A DNA stretch of 64,000 nt, taken from assembly GCA_026214975.1 (NCBI GenBank), contig JAOBSW010000201.1, forward strand, positions 1-64,000, read 5' to 3'. Position numbers and translations under genes: made by a program. This stretch comes from Gentiana macrophylla (taxonomy: Eukaryota > Streptophyta > Magnoliopsida > Gentianales > Gentianaceae). Positions within the stretch are counted from its first letter, which is position 1. The number at the start of each line of letters is the position of its first letter. A model generated the notes under the pieces. The model was not told the origin of the DNA and searched no databases. It saw only the letters and a program-made list of their open reading frames with translations. Shown in pieces: positions 12,332 to 23,437 of the stretch.

Positions 12332-13337
12332 GATGTTAGTACTATCAAGCTAGGCTCCATGTCGGCTTGTTTCTTATTTTACAAAATTGAAAGCCAAATG
12401 GGATGAAGTTATGGTGTTGAAAACCTGCTCAGCTTTGTGATTGTGGACACCTTGCAGCTTGCAATATCAAAGCAAGAAATTGAGTGAATATATTGAGGCA
12501 AACTATGTTATAAGATTCATGAAAGGCCTCAATGATTCCTTTGCACTGTTAGTCACAAAGTTTACTTGACCACACAATTACCTACTTTACAAATGCATTT
12601 TCCATGGCAATCAAATTTGAAAGACAAGATATGTATGCCATAGACATCCACAAAATTCGTGAGGCATTGGCTCGGCAAGACAATCAAAAGAATCACAGCT
12701 TTTTAGTTCATTTGCCAATGTTAACACCAATCAAAGATATTCGTTCAGTGGAGGTTACACAAATTTCAAGAGACTGACAACTCGGGACAAAGGTGTTAAG
12801 AAATTGCAGTGTTCCTTTTGTGGTTATAATGGTCATACTGTTGATCAATGCTATAAAAAACATGGTTTTACACTAGGTTTTAAGAGCAGACCCAAGGCTA
12901 ATATGGTACAACAAGAAGATGGTCAAGATTTGTCACTTGCTTGTGGTTCTCAAGAATCTGATCAATCACAGATTGCTATGCTTCAAAGTCAGGTTTCACA
13001 ACTGATGCAGATGATGGAATCTAAAAGAGATCCAGTTCAGCATGCTGCTAATCAAGTTACTGCATTCACCACCAATTTCACAACTGATCCTACAGAGGTT
13101 CAAGGTAGAATCTCTGTCCAGTGGGTTGTGGATTCAGGAGCTACAGACCATATCATTTGCAATCATGACTTGTTCATGACCAGCAAAAGGGTGTCTGGTG
13201 TTTTTGTTACAATTCCCAATGGTCAAGACTTACCTATCACTTCCATAGGCACAGTAAGTGTTAATGCACACCTAGTTTTATCACAGTTCTATGTGTTCCA
13301 GGCTTTAAATATAACCTGCTATCTATTAACAGATTAA
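12332..13337 (+). pseudogene. copia gag C-terminus with zinc knuckle, and protease
   Basis: From 12332 to about 12800 the gag frame is scrambled by stops and frameshifts. A new open frame from 12804 carries the nucleocapsid zinc knuckle CSFCGYNGHTVDQC (CX2CX4HX4C). About 100 residues later comes the aspartic protease active site WVVDSGATDHI (near 13121-13150), where the DSG triad cleaves the polyprotein. The frame stops at 13337, shortly before the integrase frame, so Gag-Pol can no longer be made as one polyprotein. Confidence 0.85.
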
Positions 13338-13381
13338 CTAGACACTCTGGTGTCTCTGCTATTTTTGTTGACACTGAATGT

Positions 13382-14515
13382 GTGTTACAGGACAAGCTAT
13401 CTGGGAGGATGATTGGATTAGCTAAAAAACAACAAGGGCTTTATATTTTGAAGTCTGATCAACCTTCTCTACCTATTGTAGCTGCTTGTGTTCCATCGTG
13501 TGATAAGATCCCAAAAGACTTACTATGGCATTATAGATTAGGACACATAGGTCATAATAGACTAGACCTATTGCATGCTGTTTGTCCAGATAATACTGTG
13601 TGTAAAGACTCTACTTGTTTTGTCTGTCCACTAGCAAAACAGAAGAAGCTCTATTTCCCATTAAGCACATCTACTACTGCTGCTCCTTTTGATCTTGTAC
13701 ACATGGATATCTGGGGTCCTTATAGACACCCTACTGTTCATAATCAGTCCTATTTTAAAACAGTAGTGGATGATTGTACTAGATATACTTGGATATTTCT
13801 GTTGCAAACTAAAAGTGAAGTGAGATATGTTATTACTACCTTCTACTTTTATGCATTGAATCAGTTTGGTCATTCTATAAAAATAATAAGGTCTGATAAT
13901 GGTTATGAATTTAATCATGATGATTTATACACAGAAAAAGGAATTGTACATCAAACCAGCTGTGTTGATACACCTCATCAGAATGGAATTATAGAAAGAA
14001 AGCATCAACACATACTCAATGTTGCTAGGGCTTTAAAATTTCAAGCTCAATTACCTATAAATATGTGGGGATATTGTGTTCTTCATGCTGTTCATCTCAT
14101 TAATATGCTACCTACTCCTGTTTTAAATAATCAGTCTCCTTATTTTTTGTTACACAGCAAAATGCCTAATTATTCTGAGCTAAAAGTTTTTGGATGTCTG
14201 GTTTTTTCAACTACATTGCCTCATGGTAGGACAAAATTTGATGCTAGGGCAAGAATATGCATCAATCTAGGGCATGCTCCAAATCAAAAGGGCTATACAT
14301 TGTTAGATGTCCATACTGGGGACATATTTGTTTCAAGAAATGTTATCTTCCATGAGGATTTATTTCCATCCATTACTATGAAAATACAACAATCAACTCA
14401 GAATCATTGTTTTCCAATTCCATATATGACCGATTGCGCTTTTCCTAGTACTAACATTCTGGATTCTAATAATGTTTCTGGTTTACAGTCCAATGAAACA
14501 TTCCAAGACTCATAG
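13382..14515 (+). pseudogene. copia integrase
   Basis: A 377-codon frame. It carries the zinc-binding N-terminus (H...H at HYRLGHIGH, then CFVCPLAK) and the DDE core: the first Asp in DLVHMDIWGPY, the second in IRSDNGYEF, and Glu in DTPHQNGIIERKHQ. Integrase inserts the cDNA into the genome. The catalytic triad is intact and this is the best preserved gene of the element, but it is cut off from protease and RT by stops. Placement before RT is the Ty1/copia order. The C-terminal tail (after about residue 290) keeps the copia-type LGHAPNQKGY motif. Confidence 0.9.
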
Positions 14516-14789
14516 ACATCACACATCCATACCACTGATGCTGGGCACACTGATGGTAATCTGCAATCTGATGTTGCAGATGTTCCCATCATCAATGATA
14601 TTAGGAGATCTACAAGAGAAAAAAGAACACCATCTTTTCTTAAAGAATATATTTGTAATCAAGTGTCTCATGTGACACCATACCCTCCGGATTCTCGCCG
14701 TTGACTATACTAATATTTCTCATAAACCTGTGTCATTTGTCATGAATGTGATGCAATCAAAGAACCTACTACATACAACCAACTGTCAT

Positions 14790-15667
14790 GGGATCCATTG
14801 ACGGCAAAGAAGCCATGCATAAAGAGATTGATGCCTTAATTTAAACTAATACTTGGCAAGTAGTAGACCTACCAAAGCAGGAAGAAGCCTATATAGTCGC
14901 AAGTGGGTGTACAAGATTAAACACAAAGCAAATGGATCCATAGAAAGATACAAGGCATGGTCGGGCACTAAAGGATACACTCAAACTCATGGAATAGACT
15001 ATGAAGAAACATTCTCTCCAGTTGCCAAGATGAATACTATCGTAATTTTGTTATCTATAGTGCAAAGAAAAGGACTTCATTTACATCAACTAGATATAAA
15101 TAATGTCTTTTACATGGTGATCTAGATGAAGAAGTTTACATGACTCTACCTCAAGGATTTCAAGCTCAGAAAGGCAAAGCCTGCAAGTTAGTCAAGTCAT
15201 TATATGGATTGAAGCAAGCTAGTAGGCAATGGAATCACAAACTTACCACAGCATTACAACAGATAGGGTATATTTAGTCTAAACATGATTACAACCTATT
15301 CACAAAGAAAACATACACGGGTTCATAGCCATCCTAGTTTATGTAGATGACATAATCTCGCTAGCACAACTATGAGCCTGATTAATGAGCTAAAGGACTA
15401 CTACCTACAAGCTTTTTCAGATTAAGGATCTTGGTGAGTTGAAATACTTCCTAGGTTTGGAAGAAGCTAGATCAAAATCAGGCATTTCCATCTGACAAAG
15501 GAAATATGCCCTCAATCTTCTAGAGGAATATGGATTTTCTGGTTGTAAACCATCCAAAACACCTTTGAAAAGAAAAGATCATCTCACAAATGGAGATTCA
15601 GAGTTACTTCCAGACAACACAATGTACAAGAGCTTAATTGGCAAACTCCTATATTTGACCACATCTA
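14790..15667 (+). pseudogene. copia reverse transcriptase, first part (split by a solo LTR)
   Basis: RVT_2-type reverse transcriptase read across several frames. KWVYKIKHKANGSIERYKA and GIDYEETFSPVAKM lie in the frame from 14853, then LPQGF and [13 protein letters not shown] around 15150-15240. The catalytic YVDD is encoded at 15340-15351. There are internal stops (14841, 15123 and others). The frame reading LLYLTTS at about 15648-15668 breaks at the solo LTR and resumes after 17648 with RPDLTFVV, which confirms the insertion. Confidence 0.85.
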
Positions 15668-17643
15668 TGTTAGGAAATCTACCCGGGAACGCAGAGAAAT
15701 TCAAAAATTTATTTCCTATCGACCCAAGATCGACTTCGTTTAAGCAATAAACAAACAAGTAGTAGACGGTGGTTACCTTGGTTGATCTATAAGATTGACG
15801 CTAGACCGCCTAAGGAGAGTAGTTTCGCATGAGAGCCGCCCAAGTGTTCGGCCTCTACCGCTAGTCCACACGAACAGCCCGCTGAATCCCATCATGGATT
15901 TCTATTGGAAAACTCCGGTTGCTAGACCGGCCCTTTCCCTCTCTCCAACTCTCTATAGGATGCTCTCTTTTACACAAGAACTATTAGTTCTTGGAATTGT
16001 GTTGTACAAAAGAGTTTCGACACCCACACTATATTTATAGTGTATGGATATGCGCCTCAGTAGAGAAGAGTAGAGGAGAAGAAAACCTTTCCAATAAAAT
16101 AAGGAAAATATATTTGATTGATTTATCTCATTTATTATAATATCTTATATTAAATAAATCTAGGATATTGTCAATATCTCATATTGAATATTTCAAGATA
16201 TTGTCAATATCTAATATTGACTATCTTTATTTTATTACCATAAATCAATTTACATATGTGTATATATCACATATATATTACACAAATAAATCTATATAAT
16301 ATATATATACTTTGGAAACAAGTGTGCACATGCACATCATATGTGCAAACCACGCATGTATGTACATATTTATAAATATTAATATCTAATATTAATATAT
16401 GGTAATATCATTAATTAAATTGCACAATCCAAGTGTATCTTATACACATTGGAAAGTGGCGCCCTATATCCCAAAGATTTGGCATCCGGAACATTCTTTA
16501 ATTAATATAATATTGTTAATATCTTGTATTTAATTTATTCATAATAAATAAATACCACCATATTAATTTACCACTATAACCTTTATAGTACGAGATAAAC
16601 TTTCCTTATTTGGTTATAATCTATAACCACATTTTAATCCGCTAGATGTTCATATGTGTGTGACCCGATAGGCTTCGAATATGTTGGCCGTAGACACAAA
16701 GTGCAAATTACTTAAAATGCCCTTCATACCTAACGATCACGGATAGCGTCAAAGCAACACACCGTGACCCCAATCATCGGAAGAGTCAAATGCAATGACT
16801 ACTACCTTTCATGTGAAACAGATTACCGTGTAACTTACAATCCTATCGCTATAATAATATCCATACGGTTGTTAGTCGAGTGTCAAAACATCAACGATCC
16901 GTATCTTATAATCTGGATATCATGCTCTCTCAAGTAACTCGTTTACTCCCACTTTGCAATGATTCACGAGAGTAAGACATTCCTTATAAGAAAGCCATTT
17001 CGGATATTCGATCCCAATCATAGGATACGCGATTCCCGCACGACCAATCATGTATACTCCGTGATGCTTCAATATCATACCCAATCACTACCGCATGATC
17101 GCCCCGTGGCTAGGGGAAACCTCAATAGTGTCAAAGCATGACAATCCACACCGTGATGACATGAAGACTCCGGTCTTAAGGATAATTACACAACCGTCAC
17201 ATAGTGTGACACTTATCCGTGTAAGTGGGTCACTCTAACGTATGCATTCTCTAATACACGTCCACGTACAGTCCAAGTGTCTCTACACTTCGATAGACGA
17301 GATCTATCCCCGCCCCTAAAGACAGTAAGACATCTAATACGTGCTAGCCTGCTCATACTATCAATGCCCCTGCTTAATAGTACATCGCCTAGAGACATTT
17401 AAGTATCAAACTTATTAAAGTGATTAGAGATCTCATCAACCATAATCGCCTATCATGGTTTCTCTATCACAGTTTAATACTAAGGACGTTATCATATAAC
17501 AATTCATAATTGGTTCTTTAGAAGAATGATATATGACAACATAAAAGCCATTTAACATATGTATAAACATAAAGAAATAGTAGAAATGATCCGACCCGGT
17601 CGGATCCGGTCCAACCCGATTGGGTTTAGACACTATTCCAACA
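15668..17643. repeat. Solo LTR (1976 bp) inserted in the copia RT/RNase H gene
   Basis: It begins TGTTAGGAAATC and ends ACTATTCCAACA, so the ends form an inverted repeat. It is flanked by the perfect 5-bp duplication ATCTA (15663-15667 and 17644-17648). Removing it and one ATCTA restores the copia reading frame. No internal genes, primer-binding site or polypurine tract are present, as expected after recombination between two LTRs. It contains promoter-like CTATATTTATAG at about 16029. The parent family is not clear; a copia family with long LTRs is possible. Orientation cannot be fixed from the ends alone. Confidence 0.9.
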
Positions 17644-17648
17644 ATCTA

Positions 17649-18270
17649 GACCAGATTTAACTTTTGTTGTACATCGCTTAAGTCGGTTCCTAGTCTGCTC
17701 CTTCTATTAATCATCTATAAGCAACCAATGATTACTAAGATACATTAAATTAGCTCGCCAAGGAATTTGCTTCCTCCACCAATGATCTTACACTCACCGC
17801 TTTCACAGATTCTCGACCTGGGAGGTTGTCATGAAACAAGAAAGTCAATCACATGCTACTATATGTTCTTAGGACTGATTTGGTTTCTTGAAGTCTAAAA
17901 GCAACCTACACAACCAAGCAGGAGTTCAAAGAGAGGTGGAATACAGGCAATGGAATTGTGGGTGTGTGAAATACAATGGATAACCTACATTCTCCAAGAC
18001 TTGCAAATACCTTTTCACAGCCCAATCGCTATGTATCAGGATACCAAAGTGCTATACATATAGCACACAACTCGCTTTTCAAGAGAGGACAAAACATATA
18101 GAAATCGAGTGTCATGTTGTTAGGAAAAATGTGCAATCCGGTCTAGTGAAGCTTCTACCGCTTAACACTCACAACCAAACTAGCCGATATTCTCACCAAA
18201 CCTTTAGATGCTCCTCTGTTTCTATTATATTACAATGCCAGCTTCTCGTTTCCAACATCTACATCTCCCT
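17649..18270 (+). pseudogene. copia RT end and RNase H
   Basis: It continues the polyprotein after the solo LTR: RPDLTFVVHRLS, then an RNase H with the plant copia signature (a WKSKK-type motif around 17885-17905, later ADILTKPLDAP at about 18182-18215). RNase H removes the RNA template during reverse transcription. The frame is broken many times and the conserved SRSSAEAEY-type region is not intact. Confidence 0.75.
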
Positions 18271-18278
18271 AGTCCGTC

Positions 18279-18288
18279 TTGAGAGGGG
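18279..18288 (+). other. copia polypurine tract
   Basis: TTGAGAGGGG lies immediately before the 3' LTR. It is the expected primer for plus-strand DNA synthesis. Confidence 0.8.
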
Positions 18289-18563
18289 TAAAATGAATAA
18301 GAGATAGTTTCTAGTTCAGAATAGAGTCGAACACCTTCAACCATTTACGGTTGAAGGTAGTTATAACACAATTGAGCAAGTTGTAAATCGCCTACTTAGT
18401 TAGTTAAGTTGTAGTTAGACTATATATGTAAGGTACAACGCAGCTGTAACATTCAATTGAAACAATTAATGAATTCAAGTTCATCTTCTTCATTTTGTAT
18501 CATTTACAGTTTTTCCCGCCTTTTTTCTTGTTTTGAAATCTTGATGAATTAAGGATTTCTTCA
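18289..18563 (+). repeat. 3' LTR of the copia element
   Basis: Begins TAAAATGAATAAG, where the second base has changed from the G of the canonical TG, and ends GGATTTCTTCA. It differs from the 5' LTR by scattered substitutions and small insertions. The following bases AGTTT complete the target-site duplication. Confidence 0.95.
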
Positions 18564-18977
18564 AGTTTAAGGCTTGCTCATAGCTCGGATAATGAAGTAT
18601 TGTACTTTTCGAGCTATCCAAGCTAGTGTTCTACCATTATGACGAGGTCGGATAACTAAGGGGACAATACTGATAAGCATTTAAGTCATTCTAAGGAAAT
18701 ATTCTATTCCCAAACTCTAGCTAGTGACAATTTAATCTGCAAGTCATTCTAGAGAAATGTATTACCATGTAATATAAGTCATCTTAGTTGAATAATACTT
18801 CAAAACAATAATGATCGAACTCGGCTCTGGTTTGCCTGAGAAAAAACAAATGTTTAATATTGGTCCCAACTAAATTTAATTTATGTTTAGAGTATATCTT
18901 AATTATGTTTAATGTTAAGCACTTTTTGAATGGGAGCACTAGCAGCTTGAGAAAATATGTTAAGCTTTATATATATA

Positions 18978-19210
18978 CTACCTCTGATTTAAAATATAAT
19001 TAAGTCATCTTAGGAGTTTTCACACAAATTTAAAAAATGGTTAAATTTCACAAATTTGATTGTTAAATGTCTAAAATACCCCTAGACTATAATTAATGCA
19101 TTAGTTGTTAGGTAATGAAAGTTGTTATATTGATAATAAATGAAGGTAAAATAGAGAAAATGGTAATAAATGCCAGATTGATAATATGTAACGACACAAA
19201 TCAAAAAATG
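18978..19210. mobile_element. Partial Stowaway-like MITE, relative of the one at 37351
   Basis: The left end CTACCTCTGATTTAAAATA and most of the body (TCATCTTAGGAGTTTTCACA, AAATACCCCTAGACTAT) match the MITE at 37351-37626. A TA precedes the left end (18976-18977). The right terminus has diverged or is missing, so the right boundary is approximate. Confidence 0.65.
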
Positions 19211-19503
19211 GTTTGAACATGTGGTTATTTTATATAAAAACAACACCTCGCCCAAAATAACCGAGCGAATTTGATTTTTTTTTTTTGCTTCAAATAACTG
19301 ATACAGAACATCTTCCAATGATAATGACATGTCATTACCATGTAGATCGCATAGTCTACACATGCCACAAGTCATTTTTTACGGAAACAAAAACACCATT
19401 ATAAACGCACATGCCACAAGGCAATATCATTACAAACACGGTTATGTACTATGTATCAGAGCATTTGAGATAACATTTACTTCATACTAAATAATTTGTA
19501 CCA

Positions 19504-19520
19504 TGACGATGACAAATTAT
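19504..19520 (-). repeat. Outermost 17 bp of the Tat element 3' LTR
   Basis: TGACGATGACAAATTAT matches the first bases of the copy at 35953. The rest of this LTR resumes at 26666 on the other side of element A. The bases ATTAT (19516-19520) are repeated at 26661-26665 as the target duplication of element A. Confidence 0.9.
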
Positions 19521-21317
19521 TGATGACGGTCAAATTATACCCGTAAAAGTCATCAACGTTGACCTTAAATCGAGATTAATAATGTATATTTCATATTGAA
19601 TCACTCGCTTATATTTATTATTTAATGTTAAGCGATTATTAATATGATATTTGGTGTTAGTTGCTTTTATTATTAAAAGACCGATTTATTGTGCGATAAA
19701 TACTCGATTTTGAAGATCACAACAAATCGAGAGGATAAATGTCATTCAATCAAGTAAATCTCGAGATAATAAGGAAGAAAATCGGCGATTAATCAAGAGA
19801 TAAATCGAGAGGAATCGATCAAGACGCGGAAGGATGCAGTGGGGAACAAGATAGACGAAAAGCGCGTTTAACACGAGCAGAGGGAGGCTCGGTCGACCAA
19901 GCCCTATCATTCGGTCGACCGAGTATGTCGGTTCGGTCACTCACGGGATTTTCGCGTGTATATCTTCTAGATCCTCCCTAGGTCGGTTACAACCTCTATA
20001 TAAGCAAAGAATCACTTAAATTTGTAAAACACACCAACACACACCTTAGACATACATACAATCCCTTCATTCTTTCTTCAATCTTACAATTCATAATATA
20101 ACTTTGATACAATGTAGAATAATTTGAGGGTTTCAAGCAATTTAAGGTCGCAATATGTAAGCCTTTATTTTCTGCTTTTCTTTTAAGTAATTAATCCCTC
20201 TCAATTATGCTTTATCGCTTGAATTAGTTAATCATAGCTAGATGATGTAGATCTAGGCTATGACGTTGTTCATGAGGATCCAATAACCTACGCCATACAC
20301 TTAGTATTTATTCATGAATCTACTTGATTTAATTAATGCGTATCTATGTTAGTTTATATGAATATCGTGCGACTTCATCGCTTAATATGTTCGTATGATG
20401 AAACGCCGAGAGATATATTCTAAGATGTAATCTGGGATCTAAATCGATTCGGGTGACCGAATAAGTTCATTCGGTCGATCGAGTCTATTCACTCGGGTCG
20501 ACCGAGCCCCCATCATCCGTTAATTACTCCACGCCTTTATGGTTAGGTTAACCTAGTTGAATTTATTATCTCAAGAGGTGTGGCTATGGCTACGTTACTC
20601 GCTTAGTTTAATTAAAATGTGTAAAAAGGAAATACCAATATAAAACTCTTAGGTAGGCTTATGAATTGCTCTTCACGGACGCTCAAAGTGTTATCTAGGT
20701 AGGTTTATATTTGGGGATTGCTAGCACTGATTATACATACGTCGTAGATTAGCATGAGACTATAACTTGGTAATTGCTAGTTGGACGAGATCTTGAGTAA
20801 TCGCCAGAAGTACGCCTAACCATAGGAATGTTGCCTAGATAAGGTGTACGATTAATATCGGCATCCTTAGTGTCGTAAGCGTGCAAGTTATATGAGATGG
20901 ATACCCAAAAGGTGAAGTCACGTAATGTAGCACAGTGATCTAGCAACCTAACCGGTGCTAAGTCAAGTTAAAGAGGATGACTCCCGTAGCCAATCTAAGA
21001 TAGATACAAATGGATTGATAGTTAATAAGTTCGCTTTATTATATAAATTATCTAGGTCCAAACGATAAAGACTATAATTGGGGAGGTTAATTACGTTGTG
21101 TCGAGTCGTGTCTTTACCTTTCTTGTCTTATGTTGGTCGTAGACCGCCTCTATGTCCTTGACATGTTTAATTAATTGTTTGTATATAAGATGATCAACAA
21201 TTGGTTCCCTGTGGGATCGACCTTGATTCACTATAGCTATACTACGATAGGCCTAGTCCTCTTGCTAGTATTGGTTTATGGTGGTCAAGTATATTATAAC
21301 CTGATTGACCCCGATCA
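19521..21317 (+). repeat. 5' LTR of element A
   Basis: 1797 bp, nearly colinear with the 3' copy but with many small indels. It carries palindromic GGTCGACC motifs twice in each of two clusters (19884-19925 and 20478-20510). Confidence 0.95.
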
Positions 21318-21323
21318 AGTTTT

Positions 21324-21341
21324 TGGCGCCGTTGCCGGGGA
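21324..21341 (+). other. Primer-binding site, element A (tRNA-Asp)
   Basis: TGGCGCCGTTGCCGGGGA begins 6 bp after the LTR. It is the exact complement of the 3' end of plant tRNA-Asp(GTC) including CCA, the primer used by Athila-type elements. Confidence 0.9.
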
Positions 21342-23248
21342 ACCAACGGTCAATTTTATATATAAATAATTTTCTTATTCATGTCAAGTTTTCTGTTTTT
21401 GAGTCCCTCTGGTTGTCTGCTATGTGTAAAATTCCGTATCTGAATACCTGGTTTCGCCCCAGGAGATCGCTTTGCTGCAGCGAGCCTGGTTCTATTTTCT
21501 GGGACTTCGCGTGTCTATTTATCCCCGTATGTTTAATCCGTAGGTCTGATAGTAGCATGGGAAACCATGTTAAAATCAGTGTACGGTCTGTTTTGTTTTT
21601 CTTCTGTTTGCAGAAACCTGGGAAGCAATAATCCAAGTCAATAATTTTTCGCGGGCGCTGAGAAAATAACCCAGCAAACATGTGGAGCTACGAATCTAAG
21701 ATGGGAAAAGCGATGGAAACAATACCTTTAAAGCACAAAGATGGCTCCGGAAAAATTTTAAAGGCTTAAATTCTTCGTGGTACAATGTTGAAGGCAAGGT
21801 ACTACATTTTTTGCTTATGTTTTACTACCTTTTGGTTTTTTGAGCATAAGTTAGCCTATACATGAACCTTAGTATGAATCTTCGCCCGGAGTTGGTTTGT
21901 AAGATTAATTCTATTAGTGTGGAAGGTTCTCCCCCAAATCAGTCTCATCTAGAGGGTGTAGGGAAACATGTGGTCGTTGAAAGGAAGCAGTGAATAAAGA
22001 GTTCCTCGTAGTTCTGTCAAAATCTCATTTTCCTATGCATGAGATTACTTCTACTGGCCATGGGAGCAACAATTTGTGTAGTTTTTAACAATTCTCAATC
22101 TAAAGAAGACGTTGAGTTTTGAGAGAGCATAATGAAGCAGCATTATAGAGGATGTGATTAAAATGGGTCCCTAGGACTAAATCTCCTTAGAATTCACTAA
22201 TTCCTAAAACGAGCCGAGGTAAGAGCTTTGGATAAATGGTATGGATAAATGTCGTTTCCTAGGTCTCACAACCAAGTGGAAGGGTATTAATCCGCATAAA
22301 AGCAACAAGCCCACCTCTTATAAGTCGCTGTGAAGGGTCAAAGTCCAGCGATCCAAGAATGATAACTCGACAAGGATAATTTTTGAAAGTCGAAGTGAGG
22401 ACTTTAAACTCGTAACTACTTCTTTAAAACCCTTAGGATTTCTTTTTTAGGATTTTAGGTTTTGTTTTCTTTGAGTCAAATAAAAGTAATGTGACATATG
22501 TTGAGGTTTTTATTTTGCCGTGTTCCGATGGCCATTGGGCTAAGGATGTGCAAAACTTTTTTACTCAATATAGGCCACGTGAAATAGAGTTCCGTAGGAG
22601 AGTCAAGAAATTGCTAAAGAAAAGGAAATTTAGCAATCCACCTTAAGATGGAGGCATTAAGAGAACTTGAGAATTACTGAAAATGTAACAGAGAATGATT
22701 GGTGTGAACAAGAACAATTTTGGTCAACTTCTAAAACCTTTTAGAAAGGTGATCCAAGTGAAAATCCAAAGTAGTGTGCAATTCATTCTGCAATTATCCT
22801 TATCTTTCCCTTTACACTTTTTCACCTTCAAACTTTTCGATCCTCTCACCAATCTGCCCCAACAGTTCACATTTCTAACCATTCTTTCATTGCCTCTCTT
22901 TCTTTCCATCCGTTTCACTCTCCCACCCAATCCCATTCCTTTAAACAATTCTCAATCCCAAAAACACAATTTCTTACCCACCCTTTATATTTTCTTCCCA
23001 TCCTTATGTGTATCTTTTTCTAAACCCATCATACTCTCAACCTCCATTTTGTTTACACAATACCTATATGTTGCGGAATTTGAAATATTGCTATGTTTTA
23101 TTGATTATTTTTTATCATTTTGATTTTCATGATCCTAGTTTGGGAAGTGTAGCTCGACCTAGCTAGATTTTAAAGGTTTTTGGTTCGATCAAAGTACAAC
23201 TTATCTTTCTACCGGGAGTTTTAAATTTCACATTTTTTTCCGTCTATT
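21342..23248 (+). other. Interior of element A, no recognised gene
   Basis: I recognise no protein domain. A splice-acceptor-like pyrimidine tract ends in TTTGCAG at 21613, followed by leader-like sequence. The stretch 22800-23050 is CT-rich like an untranslated leader; the plus-strand ORF over it (22695-23123) is rich in Phe, Leu and Ser and looks like a by-product of base composition. The sequence 21640-22700 could be a captured or decayed coding segment, but I could not match it to any family. Confidence 0.5.
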
Positions 23249-23437
23249 CCGGCATTTCTAGATGATAAGTTTCGTTCTGAACTATCACACCGATCCGACC
23301 TTGTTGATGACGGTTATGACTTTTACGTGATACATTGGGTTATTAGTAATTTCGAGGAGTAGTTACAAGCGCCTAAGGTTGTTGATATCCAATGCAAGCG
23401 AGAAGTTTTCGCGCTAAGTATTCAATTTTATCTTTAG
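23249..23437 (+). pseudogene. Possible remnant of a Transposase_32-type ORF in element A
   Basis: One frame reads PAFLDDKFRSELSHRSDLVD, then a stop at 23360-23362, then QCKREVFALSIQFYL. The pattern resembles the N-terminal part of the plant Transposase_32 proteins found downstream of gag-pol in Athila-like elements (an intact example of that family is in element B), where a conserved xVxxFY motif follows. It is short, carries a stop and is assigned only by pattern. It lies after the CT-rich stretch, where B also carries its second ORF. Confidence 0.35.

Larger units (their letters stand above)
11485..18563 (+). mobile_element. Ty1/copia LTR retrotransposon, decayed and interrupted
   Basis: Two LTRs (11485-11752 and 18289-18563) are flanked by the perfect 5-bp target duplication AGTTT (11480-11484 and 18564-18568). 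The gene order is gag, protease, integrase, reverse transcriptase, RNase H, which defines Ty1/copia. All reading frames carry stops or frameshifts, so the element cannot move on its own. The short LTRs and gag type suggest the Ale/Retrofit group, but only tentatively. A solo LTR of another family sits in the RT/RNase H gene; without it the element is about 5.1 kb, a normal copia length. Confidence 0.95.

Noticed and set aside
21305..21631. 108-codon plus-strand frame spanning the LTR end and primer-binding site of element A
   Set aside because: It crosses the LTR boundary and primer-binding site, which are non-coding, and has no motif.
22695..23123. 142-codon plus-strand frame in element A
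   Set aside because: Phe/Leu/Ser-rich product of a CT-rich tract. No motif, and the equivalent place in element B is non-coding.
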